A stretch of 38,145 nucleotides of DNA from Bacteroidaceae bacterium. GTDB taxonomy: Bacteria; Bacteroidota; Bacteroidia; Bacteroidales; Bacteroidaceae. Positions 24,087 through 32,062 of the stretch are shown here, one piece after another. The notes under the pieces were generated by a model that was given only the letters and a program-made list of their open reading frames with translations, was not told where the DNA came from and did no database searches. The position numbers were made by a program, and so were the translations under genes. The DNA lies in NCBI GenBank assembly GCA_017448965.1, contig JAFSKK010000038.1, forward strand, positions 1-38,145, written 5' to 3'. How positions within the stretch are numbered: the stretch's first letter is position 1; the number at the start of each line of letters is the position of its first letter.

Positions 24087-26048
24087 TTATTTTCGTTGCT
24101 TGAAAAGCCTTTCAACATCAAGCGAAAAGGTGGACATGAAGGTGAAGCCTTCGGTCATAGGGCTGTTAAAGTAGTAGTATTTGGGGCGATAGTTCAGCAG
24201 ATTGTCGGCAGCAAGGGTGAGTTTGAAGGCGGTTCCGAAACGCTGCACCACAGAGAGTTTCCATAGTGTGTAGGCTGGATACCTCACGGTGTTGACACCC
24301 TTCGTGATGTCATAGTAGTTTACGTATGCTTCGTTCTTCACGCTTGAGAGAAAACGCCCGTTGATGGAGAGACGAAGCCCGTAGCGACGAGTGAACTGCT
24401 TGTCCCAGTCAGCCCGTGCGGTGAGTGAGTGATGGCGGGCGGGGATATATTGGTTGTTGATGTTGTTGCCGTCTTTGTCATGAGGAATGCGCTCGTTGGT
24501 GTAGGCATAGGCGAGTCGGGCGCTGAAACCATTGTCCCATCGTGCTTGAATGGTCACGTCGCCACCATAGACGGAATAGTTGTCGAGGTTGATGTAGTCA
24601 AGGTATAGTTGTTTCGATTCGGCTTGTGCATAGTGAGGGATGCCTGTGGTGAGTTTGTTCTCCACATCATTGTAGTAGGCAGATGCCGTGATGTTGTAGT
24701 TCCCCTTGGTGTAGTCGGCTGAGACATTGAAGTTGTGGCTCACTTCGGCTTTCAGGTTGGGGTTTCCGTTCACAATCCAGATGCCTGCCATATCGAAGTT
24801 GTAGTATCTCTCCTTCAGAGATGGCGCACGGAAGCCCATCCCATAACCAAACCTCAAATTCAGGTTTTCTTTGGGTTGATAACGTGCGGAGAGTTTAGGG
24901 GTGAAACGTGAGTTCTTGCCCTCAGAGAAATGGTCATAGCGCATCGCACCCACCACTTCCCATTTCGGATTGACGAGCCAATCGTACTGGGCAAAGGCAT
25001 CATAGACGTTTTGGTCACAAGTTTCTCCTTCGAGGTTTTTGTTCATCAGATAGTCGTACAGATAATCTGCTCCTACCGTGAGGATGTCTCCCCCTCTGAA
25101 GTTGTGGCTATAAACACCTCTCACTGTGTTTTGCGAGTTGCTGTATTGGCGGAACGACTTGTCTGTGATGCCGTAATGAACGCTCTTGTCATATTGGTCG
25201 AAAGTGTAGGCAAGGTCGAGGTTGTCTTGCTTCGACAGATTCCAAAGCATCCGAAGTCCTGACGAGAAATCTCGATACAAATCGGGTGCATCGATTGTTC
25301 GGGTCACCTCATGCTCGAAGTACCCCAATCGTCCGATGATTTTCAGTCGGTCGGTGGGCGTGTAGGTCAGTTGGTCTTTGATGCTCCAACAACTGTCACC
25401 ATACACGGTACTGACCACTTGTGTGGCAGGGTTGGATGCGTTCTTCAGATGATAAGAATCATTGTTGTTGTTGCTGATATTCAGCATATTTCGGAACTTC
25501 TTTCCCTTTGTGTTCCAGAGATATTCTTGGCGTGTGTTGCGAGGGGCAAAATGCCAGTTCGCATTCAGCGTCCAAGGTTTTGTTCCCTCTTTTGTGATGA
25601 GGTTGATGACTCCACCTCCAGCATTGCTGCCATAGAGTGCTGATGAGGCTCCTTTGACGATTTCGATGCGCTCGATGTTCGCCATGTTCAGACGGGTGAA
25701 GTCCACATCATCCAAAGTCTCTCCTGCCAGCCGTTCGCCATCTACGAGGAAGAGGATGCTTTGCCCTCCGAAACCGCTGAAGTTCAAGTGCAGTTGCTGG
25801 TTCATGGCGTATGAGAACTCCACACCAGGCAGTTCCTGCTGCATCAAGTCCACCACATTGGTGGCATCCACCTTCTCAATGTCGGCAGCCGTGATGAGTC
25901 GTGTCTGTATGGGCGTGTCTTTCAACAGTTTTGGGGTGCGAGTGCCTGTCACCACCACATCGTTCAGGTAGAACGTGGAATCATTCTCCTGAGCGTGACA
26001 CATGGGTGTCACCCCTGTCAATAATATGTACAGAATGTAATACTTCAA
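24087..26048 (-). CDS. TonB-dependent outer-membrane receptor, HmuR-like
   Basis: Outer-membrane receptor of about 653 residues, probably for heme given the HmuY-like gene directly upstream. The plug domain has LNDVVVTGTRTPKLLKDTPI and NIERIEIVKGASSALYGSNAGGGVINLIT. The barrel includes FRAPSLKERYYNFD and NPNLKAEVSHNF, typical of BtuB/HmuR-like receptors. There is no suitable ATG. The TTG at 26048 gives a neat signal peptide (MKYYILYILLTGVTPMCHAQ); a second TTG at 26069 lies inside a TTGAAA-rich repeat. The start is therefore uncertain. Cobalamin is the alternative ligand. Confidence 0.85.
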   Translation of the reverse strand: MKYYILYILLTGVTPMCHAQENDSTFYLNDVVVTGTRTPKLLKDTPIQTRLITAADIEKVDATNVVDLMQQELPGVEFSYAMNQQLHLNFSGFGGQSILFLVDGERLAGETLDDVDFTRLNMANIERIEIVKGASSALYGSNAGGGVINLITKEGTKPWTLNANWHFAPRNTRQEYLWNTKGKKFRNMLNISNNNNDSYHLKNASNPATQVVSTVYGDSCWSIKDQLTYTPTDRLKIIGRLGYFEHEVTRTIDAPDLYRDFSSGLRMLWNLSKQDNLDLAYTFDQYDKSVHYGITDKSFRQYSNSQNTVRGVYSHNFRGGDILTVGADYLYDYLMNKNLEGETCDQNVYDAFAQYDWLVNPKWEVVGAMRYDHFSEGKNSRFTPKLSARYQPKENLNLRFGYGMGFRAPSLKERYYNFDMAGIWIVNGNPNLKAEVSHNFNVSADYTKGNYNITASAYYNDVENKLTTGIPHYAQAESKQLYLDYINLDNYSVYGGDVTIQARWDNGFSARLAYAYTNERIPHDKDGNNINNQYIPARHHSLTARADWDKQFTRRYGLRLSINGRFLSSVKNEAYVNYYDITKGVNTVRYPAYTLWKLSVVQRFGTAFKLTLAADNLLNYRPKYYYFNSPMTEGFTFMSTFSLDVERLFKQRK

Positions 26049-26086
26049 CTCCCAACTTTCAATTTTCAACTTTCAACTCTCAATAC
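26046..26086. repeat. TTTCAA-rich intergenic repeat
   Basis: Runs of CAACTTTCAA/TTTTCAAC units sit between the HmuY-like and receptor genes. The same filler separates uxuA and uxuB at 2909-2930. In both places it supplies misleading in-frame TTG codons. Confidence 0.6.
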
Positions 26087-26871
26087 GGGTACTTGTAATT
26101 GATTGTCAGACAGCACTTGATGCCTTTATTGTTCATATAGTTTTCCAGTTGCAGGGCAGCGTATGTGTCATCTGGGAAATGCACGATGAAGATATGCGAG
26201 TTGCGTGTGAACAGTGGTGGCATCGGTGGTATCTCCACTTTGAGCCACGAAGAAAGCACAGGATTCACCTTAATGCCCTGATTGCCGATATATCCTTGTA
26301 GCATTTGCTCTTTTACAACCCACACATCCAACTCGTTCCACACATCTGCTGTGAAGGTCGAGTCTTTGAAGGCTTCGCTGCTTTCAGGCAGTTGCTCCAT
26401 CATCCAATAACTTGTCTCCAACACCTCGCCTCCGTTGGTGCGCACATTGTTGCGATGCACGGCGATGTGCCAGTTCTCTGGGTCAGGTTGAGGTGCGGTA
26501 GGGGTGAAACTGTGGAATTTGTGGTTGTCGAGCCCCTCGCCGAAGACATCATACCAATAGGTGTAGATGCCGGAAGGGTGGGTGTCTTCAGAATTGTCGG
26601 ATGACTCTGAGTTATCGGAGTTTTCCGATGATTCTGTGTCTTCCGATATGAGAGGCTCTACGGGGATTCCCACCTTCACCACATTGTCTGTGGTGGTGTT
26701 AAAGTTGATGTAGTGCCAATCTGTCCAACTGGAGGCATCGATGTAGAGTTGCCCCTCTTTCAGCACAACCTCCTGATGTTCGTCGTCGTAGAGGTTGTTA
26801 AACACATCCTTACAAGCTGAGAGCGACAGTATCGCCCCCAGCATGTAAAGGATATGTAGCCATTTGGTCAT
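26080..26871 (-). CDS. HmuY-like heme-binding lipoprotein
   Basis: A 263-residue exported lipoprotein with lipobox LSAC (Cys20). HmuY-family landmarks are the N-terminal YIDASSWTDWHYINF and the C-terminal IVHFPDDTYAALQLENYMN followed by CLTINYKYPY. In Porphyromonas gingivalis HmuY captures heme and passes it to HmuR, and the same gene order occurs here. An unusual insertion at residues 76-97 consists almost only of Ser, Glu, Asp, Asn and Thr, forming a flexible acidic loop. It lies 23 bp after the calycin-like gene. The heme ligands could not be assigned. Confidence 0.82.
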   Translation of the reverse strand: MTKWLHILYMLGAILSLSACKDVFNNLYDDEHQEVVLKEGQLYIDASSWTDWHYINFNTTTDNVVKVGIPVEPLISEDTESSENSDNSESSDNSEDTHPSGIYTYWYDVFGEGLDNHKFHSFTPTAPQPDPENWHIAVHRNNVRTNGGEVLETSYWMMEQLPESSEAFKDSTFTADVWNELDVWVVKEQMLQGYIGNQGIKVNPVLSSWLKVEIPPMPPLFTRNSHIFIVHFPDDTYAALQLENYMNNKGIKCCLTINYKYPY

Positions 26872-26894
26872 GATTGATGTTCGTCGGTGCTTTT

Positions 26895-27773
26895 TTATTT
26901 GGCTGCCGTTTCAAATACCGCCTGGATAGCGAATGGCATAGGAATGGGCTGGAAACTGTTGGTCACCTTGATGCCGTTTTCCGTCTTTTCCACTTGGATG
27001 AATCCCTCTTCGTCCAGGTCGTATTCGTCATCTATCGTTGTGTTCCCGTCCTTGACAGCCTTCAGGTGCTCTTTCACGCCTTCGCCGTATAGACGATAGA
27101 ATGCTCCCTTTTCTTTGTCGTATGGGATGTTCTTGAGGGTGTATGCTCCCAGTGTGAGGTCGCCCATTGGAGTGCCTTCCACTTGATATTCAGGCAGAGA
27201 AAGGTTGATGCTTCCGTCGGGATTCGCCGTCACTTTGTAGGTGATGTCAGCGGGGTAGGTTACTCTTCCTACTGTAATGTTGTTGGTGCCGCTGTAACTG
27301 CCTTCTAACTCACAAGCCAGCGGTGCCTCACCTGGATAGAACGAGATGATGGTGCCTTTCTCGCCATTGGCCTTTCCTTTCATCACCTCAGGCATCGTGA
27401 TGATAAGGTTCTTCATATCTCCGCTGAGGGTGGCATCGTAGGTGCCTGGCTTGCCGCGATAGTTCATCGAGAGTTTGCCGCTTCCCGATACGGTGCCATG
27501 AGCCTCGTCCAATTCCACATTTTCGAAAGTGACATCGCCCCATTGTGGGTCGTGGAAGGAGATGTTGTATTGATTTTTGTTTCCTGTCACGCTTACTGTA
27601 GCGTCATTGCCATAGTAGGAATCGGTGAAATAACCAGATGTGACAAAGATGTACCCGCTGAGACCCTCCACAGGATCGATGATGAATTTCTTTTGTTCGT
27701 CGTCGTCATTGCTGCAAGCTGTCATCCCGACCAGCGCAACGAGCATGAGTGCTAAAGTTTTAATGGATTTCAT
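26895..27773 (-). CDS. Calycin-like domain lipoprotein
   Basis: A 292-residue exported lipoprotein, first gene of the HmuY-like/receptor operon. The ATG at 27773 gives signal and lipobox MTAC with Cys20, followed by an acidic SNDDDEQKK linker. About residues 30-160 look like a lipocalin/calycin-type beta barrel (SVTGNKNQYNISFHDPQWGDVTF, SGSGKLSMNYRGKPGTYDATL), and a second beta-rich repeat follows (YPADITYKVTANPDGSINLSLP). Such proteins are frequent beside HmuY in Bacteroidales. A heme-related role is inferred from position only. Confidence 0.75.
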   Translation of the reverse strand: MKSIKTLALMLVALVGMTACSNDDDEQKKFIIDPVEGLSGYIFVTSGYFTDSYYGNDATVSVTGNKNQYNISFHDPQWGDVTFENVELDEAHGTVSGSGKLSMNYRGKPGTYDATLSGDMKNLIITMPEVMKGKANGEKGTIISFYPGEAPLACELEGSYSGTNNITVGRVTYPADITYKVTANPDGSINLSLPEYQVEGTPMGDLTLGAYTLKNIPYDKEKGAFYRLYGEGVKEHLKAVKDGNTTIDDEYDLDEEGFIQVEKTENGIKVTNSFQPIPMPFAIQAVFETAAK

Positions 27774-27808
27774 GTTTGTTTGGATTGTAGTTGATTTGAA
27801 TTCGGCTG

Positions 27809-27839
27809 CAAAGGTACGGCTTTCCTCTCGATTCCACAA
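27809..27839 (-). promoter_or_regulatory. Promoter of the HmuY-type operon
   Basis: On the minus strand TACCTTTG (27809-27816) fits the -7 consensus, with TTG at 27837-27839 20 bp upstream as the -33 element. It starts about 35 bp before the calycin-like gene. No Fur-like box was recognised. Confidence 0.6.
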
Positions 27840-27877
27840 TCCTTATTTTTGAGGATTTCACAGCCGTCAGTGGGTAT

Positions 27878-28070
27878 TCGCCGTTACCTCTGTTTCCTCT
27901 CCGTCATTACCTCCGAAGTGGTGCTTCCACTACCTCGAAATCGGTGTGAGTCACACCGACCCCCTCGGTCTGACTCAGACCGCCACCCTCGGTGTGAGTC
28001 ACACCGATTTTGGGGTAGTGGAAGCGTCGTTTTAGAGGAAGTGGAATTGTCAACCTTGAGGCAGTGGAAG
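27878..28070. repeat. Symmetric nine-unit intergenic repeat, copy B
   Basis: Same geometry as the copy at 8647-8839, centred on 27974. Palindromes are centred at 27950, 27974 and 27998. Left 13-mers sit at 27878, 27901 and 27924 (the outer two degenerate, ending TTACCTC). Right 13-mers sit at 28012, 28035 and 28058 (GAGGCAGTGGAAG and relatives). The right end touches the mutY stop codon at 28071. The palindromes here are more perfect than in copy A. Confidence 0.9.
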
Positions 28071-29150
28071 TCAGGCGGAAGTGGGAAGCAAAGCGAAAAG
28101 AATTTCCACCAGTCGAGGCACAGCATATTGGTCAAGGTCAGCCTCGTTCACCCAAATGTATTCTTTGGGGAGGGTGGGCGGTGTGTCCGTTTCCAACAGG
28201 TAAAAGTCGGCAAGTAGAATGCGGTGGGTGAGAACGTGCTTGACGTTCTTGGCAAGAAGGATAAGACCCGCTCCCCAACCCTCCCCCGTAATGGGGAGGG
28301 GGTACCCTTCGGCTTGTTTTTCGATAGCAAAGCCCCCGCACGGCTCTCCCTCCCCATTACGGGGGAGGGTTGGGGAGAGGGTCAGTACTGGTTCCCACAA
28401 TCCTTGCCAAATGCCGCCTGCCGGTCGTTTCCGTATGGCGGTCTTTCCTCCACATCTTATATAAATGTAGGTGAGATGAACTGTCTGAATCTTCAGTTTC
28501 TTTTCCTTCACGGGCAGTTCGACGATACGTCCTGTGCGGAGGGCCTCGCAACTTTCCTGCAAAGGACAAACCACACATTTGGGAGAGGTGGGGGTGCATT
28601 GGATGGCTCCAAAATCCATCATGGCTTGGTTGAATTCGGCAGGCTTGTCCTCAGGCAAGAGCGATTGTGCCAACTCGGTGAAGAGTTTCTTGCCCTGTGT
28701 GGTGTTGATAGGTGTGTCGATGCCATAATGACGCGCCAGCACACGATACACATTGCCATCCACCACAGCGGCTGGAAGACCAAAGGCAATGGAGCCAATG
28801 GCGGCAGCGGTGTAGTCGCCCACACCTTTCAGTTGCTTGATGCCTTCGATGGTGGTGGGGAAACCTCCTTGAGCGACAATCTGCTGTGCTGCTGTGTGCA
28901 AATTGCGGGCGCGACTGTAATAACCCAATCCTTGCCACATGCACAACACCTCATCCTCTGTCGCTGCAGCCAAATCTTCCACCTTGGGCCATCGCTGCAT
29001 GAATCGCAGCCAATAATCCATCCCCTGCTGAATACGTGTCTGTTGCAGGATGATTTCGCTGAGCCAAATGGCATACGGGGCACGTGTGTGTCGCCAAGGT
29101 AAATCGCGCCCGTTGAGGGCAAACCAGTCGAGAAGTGTGGTGGTAAACAT
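28071..29150 (-). CDS. mutY: A/G-specific adenine glycosylase with an in-frame repeat insertion
   Basis: Removes adenine mispaired with 8-oxoguanine. The 359-residue protein has catalytic Glu32 in SEIILQQTRI, the helix-hairpin-helix LKGVGDYTAAAIG, catalytic Asp131 in AVVDGNVYRVLAR, and the [4Fe-4S] motif C-x6-C-x2-C-x5-C in CTPTSPKCVVCPLQESC. The MutT-like C-terminal domain contains GIWQGLWEPVL and NVKHVLTHRILLADFYLL. Between them, residues about 256-295 are encoded by an inverted-repeat element (28265-28383) and read SPTLPRNGEGE and YPLPITGEGWGAG, which are not family sequence. The insertion is in frame in a loop region, so the enzyme may remain active. Confidence 0.9.
   Translation of the reverse strand: MFTTTLLDWFALNGRDLPWRHTRAPYAIWLSEIILQQTRIQQGMDYWLRFMQRWPKVEDLAAATEDEVLCMWQGLGYYSRARNLHTAAQQIVAQGGFPTTIEGIKQLKGVGDYTAAAIGSIAFGLPAAVVDGNVYRVLARHYGIDTPINTTQGKKLFTELAQSLLPEDKPAEFNQAMMDFGAIQCTPTSPKCVVCPLQESCEALRTGRIVELPVKEKKLKIQTVHLTYIYIRCGGKTAIRKRPAGGIWQGLWEPVLTLSPTLPRNGEGEPCGGFAIEKQAEGYPLPITGEGWGAGLILLAKNVKHVLTHRILLADFYLLETDTPPTLPKEYIWVNEADLDQYAVPRLVEILFALLPTSA
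28265..28383. repeat. Palindromic repeat element inside mutY
   Basis: A 30-bp arm at 28271-28300 (CTCCCCAACCCTCCCCCGTA onward) is exactly reverse-complementary to 28348-28377. With one mismatch the pairing extends to about 36 bp per arm (28265-28300 with 28348-28383). Each arm also folds on itself through CTCCCC/GGGGAG, and a 47-bp middle separates the arms. The element keeps mutY in frame with no stop codon. Confidence 0.9.
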
Positions 29151-29173
29151 GAAAAGATGGGTGAATTTTGTTG

Positions 29174-29181
29174 CAAAGATA
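29174..29181 (-). promoter_or_regulatory. -7 box for mutY
   Basis: TATCTTTG on the minus strand, 24 bp before the mutY ATG, fits the consensus. Confidence 0.6.
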
Positions 29182-29202
29182 GGTAAAAAGAAAGAAAAAC
29201 AC

Positions 29203-29210
29203 TACCTTTG
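29203..29210 (+). promoter_or_regulatory. -7 box for the LuxR-type gene
   Basis: TACCTTTG fits the consensus, 23 bp before the regulator ATG. It is divergent from the mutY box. Confidence 0.6.
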
Positions 29211-29232
29211 TGGCTTGATAAGTGATTTTGTT

Positions 29233-29817
29233 ATGCCACATTTCGAAATAGCGATAGTTGATACGAACATCTTAACCGCCTTGGGATTGCAGCCGATACT
29301 GACGGATATGATTCCAGGGGTGGAGGTGCGAGTCTTCATCTCGTTCGATGAGTTGCAGGCTGCCGATAAGGGGCAGTTTGTGCACTATTTTGTGGCATCG
29401 CGCATCTACTTCGAGCATGCAGTCTTCTTTCGCGAGGGGAAGCGGCGTGTCATCGTGCTGGTGAATGGCGACTTGCAAGTGGCAGGTGTGCCGACTCTGA
29501 ATGTGTGTCAAACTGAGAAAGAGTTGGTGAAGGCACTTTTAGCCGTACATCGGCGAGGGCATCCACATGGTGTGCCTCCTCACGAGGGTCGGATGGAGTT
29601 GCCGCATGAAGGAGCACTTTCTTCCCGTGAGGTCGAGGTGGCCATCCTTCTTGCCAAAGGATTCATCAACAAGGAGATAGCCGACCACCTGAACATCAGC
29701 GTCACGACCGTCATCACGCATCGCAAGAACATCATGGAGAAACTTCATGCGCGGTCGTTGGCCGACATTATTATCTATGTGGTAATGAAGGGGTTGGCTG
29801 ATGTTGGAGAGCTTTGA
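29233..29817 (+). CDS. LuxR-type transcriptional regulator
   Basis: A 194-residue DNA-binding regulator. The C-terminal LuxR/GerE helix-turn-helix is clear (LSSREVEVAILLAKGFINKEIADHL, ISVTTVITHRKNIMEKLHAR). The N-terminal half starts EIAIVDTNILTALGLQPIL and resembles a response-regulator receiver, but lacks the usual acidic pair and phospho-acceptor Asp pattern. It is probably a pseudo-receiver that is not phosphorylated. The ATG at 29233 is chosen because earlier starts lie in the promoter. It is 30 bp upstream of a metal/heme ABC binding-protein gene and probably regulates that uptake block. Confidence 0.82.
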   Translation: MPHFEIAIVDTNILTALGLQPILTDMIPGVEVRVFISFDELQAADKGQFVHYFVASRIYFEHAVFFREGKRRVIVLVNGDLQVAGVPTLNVCQTEKELVKALLAVHRRGHPHGVPPHEGRMELPHEGALSSREVEVAILLAKGFINKEIADHLNISVTTVITHRKNIMEKLHARSLADIIIYVVMKGLADVGEL

Positions 29818-29818
29818 T

Positions 29819-29843
29819 TCATTCATAATTAACAATTCATAAT
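29819..29843. repeat. AATTCATAATT-type intergenic filler
   Basis: The sequence contains two copies of TTCATAATT separated by AACAA, a spacer type common between Bacteroidales genes. It lies between the LuxR-type and binding-protein genes. Confidence 0.5.
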
Positions 29844-29847
29844 TGCT

Positions 29848-30996
29848 ATGAGGATTGTTGGCAAGGTGTTATTTTTGATGGCTGTGCTGTTGTGTGCGGC
29901 CTGTGGTCAGAAACAAACGGGAAAGCAGGATGTGGCAGGTGCCGATTCGGCATCGGTAATGTCTTTGGATTACGCCAAAGGATTCACCGTGAAGACTTTG
30001 GAGAATGGTGTTCGGCTGGTCGATGTGGCTGACCCTCAGCAGGATGAGGACAAGATGCCTGTCAGCTATCATTTTGCCTTAGTGCTGAAAGGACAAGAGA
30101 ATGTCTCCATACCTGAGGGTTACACGAAAGTGAAGGTGCCTGTGGAGAGGACGCTCGTCATGACGATGCTCCAACTCTCCAATTTCACAGCTTTGGATGC
30201 TCATGATGTGGTGAAAGGCATCACGGGCACCAAGAACCTTTTCAACAAGGACATCAAACAGCGGGTGGAAGACGGACGGATGGTGAAGATAGGTATGGAG
30301 GGCAACTTCGATACGGAACTGATTCTCGCTGCTCATCCTGAGGTCATCTTCATCTCGCCCTTCAAGCGTGGCGGCTACGATGCCATCAAAGAGACGGGCA
30401 TCACGCTCGTGCCTCATCTGGGTTATAAAGAGGCGCATCCGCTTGGACAGGCAGAGTGGGTGAAGTATGTGGGGCTGTTCATCGGTAAGGAGAAGGAGGC
30501 AGACACTTTGTTTGAGGGAATCAAAAAACGCTACCTTTCTCTTGCGGAGAAGGTAGCGCAGACAAAGGAACGCCCGACGGTGTTCAGTGGTGAGATGCAC
30601 GGCGGCAATTGGTTTGCGGTGGGTGGTAAGAACCACTTGGCGCAGATGTTTCGCGATGCAGGAGCCGACTACATCTTGAAGGACGACAACACAGGTGGTG
30701 TGCCGATGGAGTATGAGCAGATGTATGCCACCGCCGCGAATGCCGACTACTGGCGCATCTTGAATAGTTATCCAAGTGAGTTCTCTTACGAGGCACTCAA
30801 AGCCTCTGAACCTCGCAACGAACTCTTCAAGGCTTTCAAGGAGAAACACGTCATCTACTGCAACATGAAGCAGACACCCTATTACGAGGAAACGCCTGTG
30901 CGTCCTGACCTCTTGCTTGAGGATCTCGTTGCCATCTTCCATCCTGACCTCGTGTCTGCTGACTATCAACCGAGATATTATCAACTGCTGAAGTGA
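29848..30996 (+). CDS. ABC transporter substrate-binding lipoprotein (iron/heme/B12 type)
   Basis: A 382-residue periplasmic-binding lipoprotein with lipobox LCAAC (Cys19). Its layout fits the class III binding proteins used for siderophores, heme and cobalamin: RTLVMTMLQLSNFTALD, then IGMEGNFDTELILAAHPEVIFIS, a long central helix (KKRYLSLAEKVAQ) and a second lobe with FSGEMHGGNWFAVGGKNHLAQMFRDAGADY. Its TGA overlaps the permease start by one base. Adjacent heme-type genes favour heme or iron as ligand, but B12 cannot be excluded. Confidence 0.85.
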   Translation: MRIVGKVLFLMAVLLCAACGQKQTGKQDVAGADSASVMSLDYAKGFTVKTLENGVRLVDVADPQQDEDKMPVSYHFALVLKGQENVSIPEGYTKVKVPVERTLVMTMLQLSNFTALDAHDVVKGITGTKNLFNKDIKQRVEDGRMVKIGMEGNFDTELILAAHPEVIFISPFKRGGYDAIKETGITLVPHLGYKEAHPLGQAEWVKYVGLFIGKEKEADTLFEGIKKRYLSLAEKVAQTKERPTVFSGEMHGGNWFAVGGKNHLAQMFRDAGADYILKDDNTGGVPMEYEQMYATAANADYWRILNSYPSEFSYEALKASEPRNELFKAFKEKHVIYCNMKQTPYYEETPVRPDLLLEDLVAIFHPDLVSADYQPRYYQLLK

Positions 30997-32027
30997 TGAA
31001 GGTTGCCTATAAGTTTATATTGCTATTCTTGGGCGCAGTTGTATTCTTTGTGCTCAACCTGCTGTTGGGAACGGTGAAGATACCTGTTGATGCCGTTGTT
31101 AGCATCCTGCTTGGCGATGAAAGCGTGTCTGAGATTTGGTTCAACATCGTCTGGAGTTCGCGTGTGCCACAAGCTTTGACCGCCACGATGGCAGGGGCAG
31201 GCTTAGCCGTTAGCGGTCTTCAGATGCAGACAGTTTTCCGCAATCCTTTGGCTGGCCCTTCTGTGCTGGGTATCTCCAATGGTGCCTCGTTGGGTGTTGC
31301 ATTCGTCGTGCTGCTCTCAGGCTCGTTAGGCGGTGTGGCACTGAGTCGTCTCGGTTATTTGGGCGACGCCGCTATGTCTGTCGCTGCTATTGTGGGCGCT
31401 TTGGCTGTAATGGCGCTTATTCTCTATGTGTCGCAGAAGGTGAAAGGCAACGTTACCTTGCTGATTATCGGTGTGATGATAGGCTATTTGGCCAATGCCG
31501 TGATAGGTGTGCTCAAGTTCTTCTCTGCCGAAGAGGATGTGAAAGCGTTTGTCGTGTGGGGGTTAGGCTCTTTCGCGCGTGTGAGCGGAGACCAGATGAT
31601 GCTTTTTGTCACCCTCATGGCTGTGCTCTTGCCTTTGAGCATGTTGCTGAGCAAGACTATGAACATCTTGCTTCTGGGTGATTACTATGCCAGCAACCTC
31701 GGCTTGAACTTGAAACGTGCACGTCTTTGGGTCATTAGCAGTTCGGGCATCCTTGTGGCGATAGTTACCGCCTATTGTGGCCCCATCATGTTCATCGGTC
31801 TTGCTGTACCTCATCTTTGCCGTGCTCTTTTCCGTTCGAGCGACCACCGCATCCTCATGCCTGCCACGATGCTCACAGGTGCCTGTCTTGCCCTCGTTTG
31901 CAATCTTGTTGCCCGTATGCCTGGCTTCGAAGGAGCCTTGCCTGTCAACTCTGTCACAGCCTTGATAGGCGCTCCCGTCATTGCTGCAGTGCTCTTTGGA
32001 AGAAAGCATGACGAGGTGAGGGAGTGA
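30996..32027 (+). CDS. FecCD-family ABC transporter permease
   Basis: A 343-residue inner-membrane permease with about ten hydrophobic segments, belonging to the FecCD/BtuC family. Diagnostic segments are SRVPQALTATMAGAGLAVSGLQMQTVFRNPLAGPSVLGIS and the ATPase-contact/late region GPIMFIGLAVPHLCRALF. The ATG at 30996 overlaps the binding-protein stop; a GTG at 30993 is the alternative. The usual third gene, a FecE-type ATPase, does not follow; an AraC regulator does. The transporter must borrow an ATPase from elsewhere or be incomplete. Confidence 0.9.
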   Translation: MKVAYKFILLFLGAVVFFVLNLLLGTVKIPVDAVVSILLGDESVSEIWFNIVWSSRVPQALTATMAGAGLAVSGLQMQTVFRNPLAGPSVLGISNGASLGVAFVVLLSGSLGGVALSRLGYLGDAAMSVAAIVGALAVMALILYVSQKVKGNVTLLIIGVMIGYLANAVIGVLKFFSAEEDVKAFVVWGLGSFARVSGDQMMLFVTLMAVLLPLSMLLSKTMNILLLGDYYASNLGLNLKRARLWVISSSGILVAIVTAYCGPIMFIGLAVPHLCRALFRSSDHRILMPATMLTGACLALVCNLVARMPGFEGALPVNSVTALIGAPVIAAVLFGRKHDEVRE

Positions 32028-32062
32028 GGACTGTGTGGATTTTCTAAACTTTTCTAAAGGAA

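Noticed and set aside
28265-28383. Rho-independent terminator inside mutY
   Set aside because: The hairpin arms have no T-run, and the reading frame continues through into conserved MutY sequence on the far side.
28224-29102. 292-codon plus-strand frame opposite mutY
   Set aside because: Antisense to catalytic MutY motifs; it reads through the palindromic insertion by chance.
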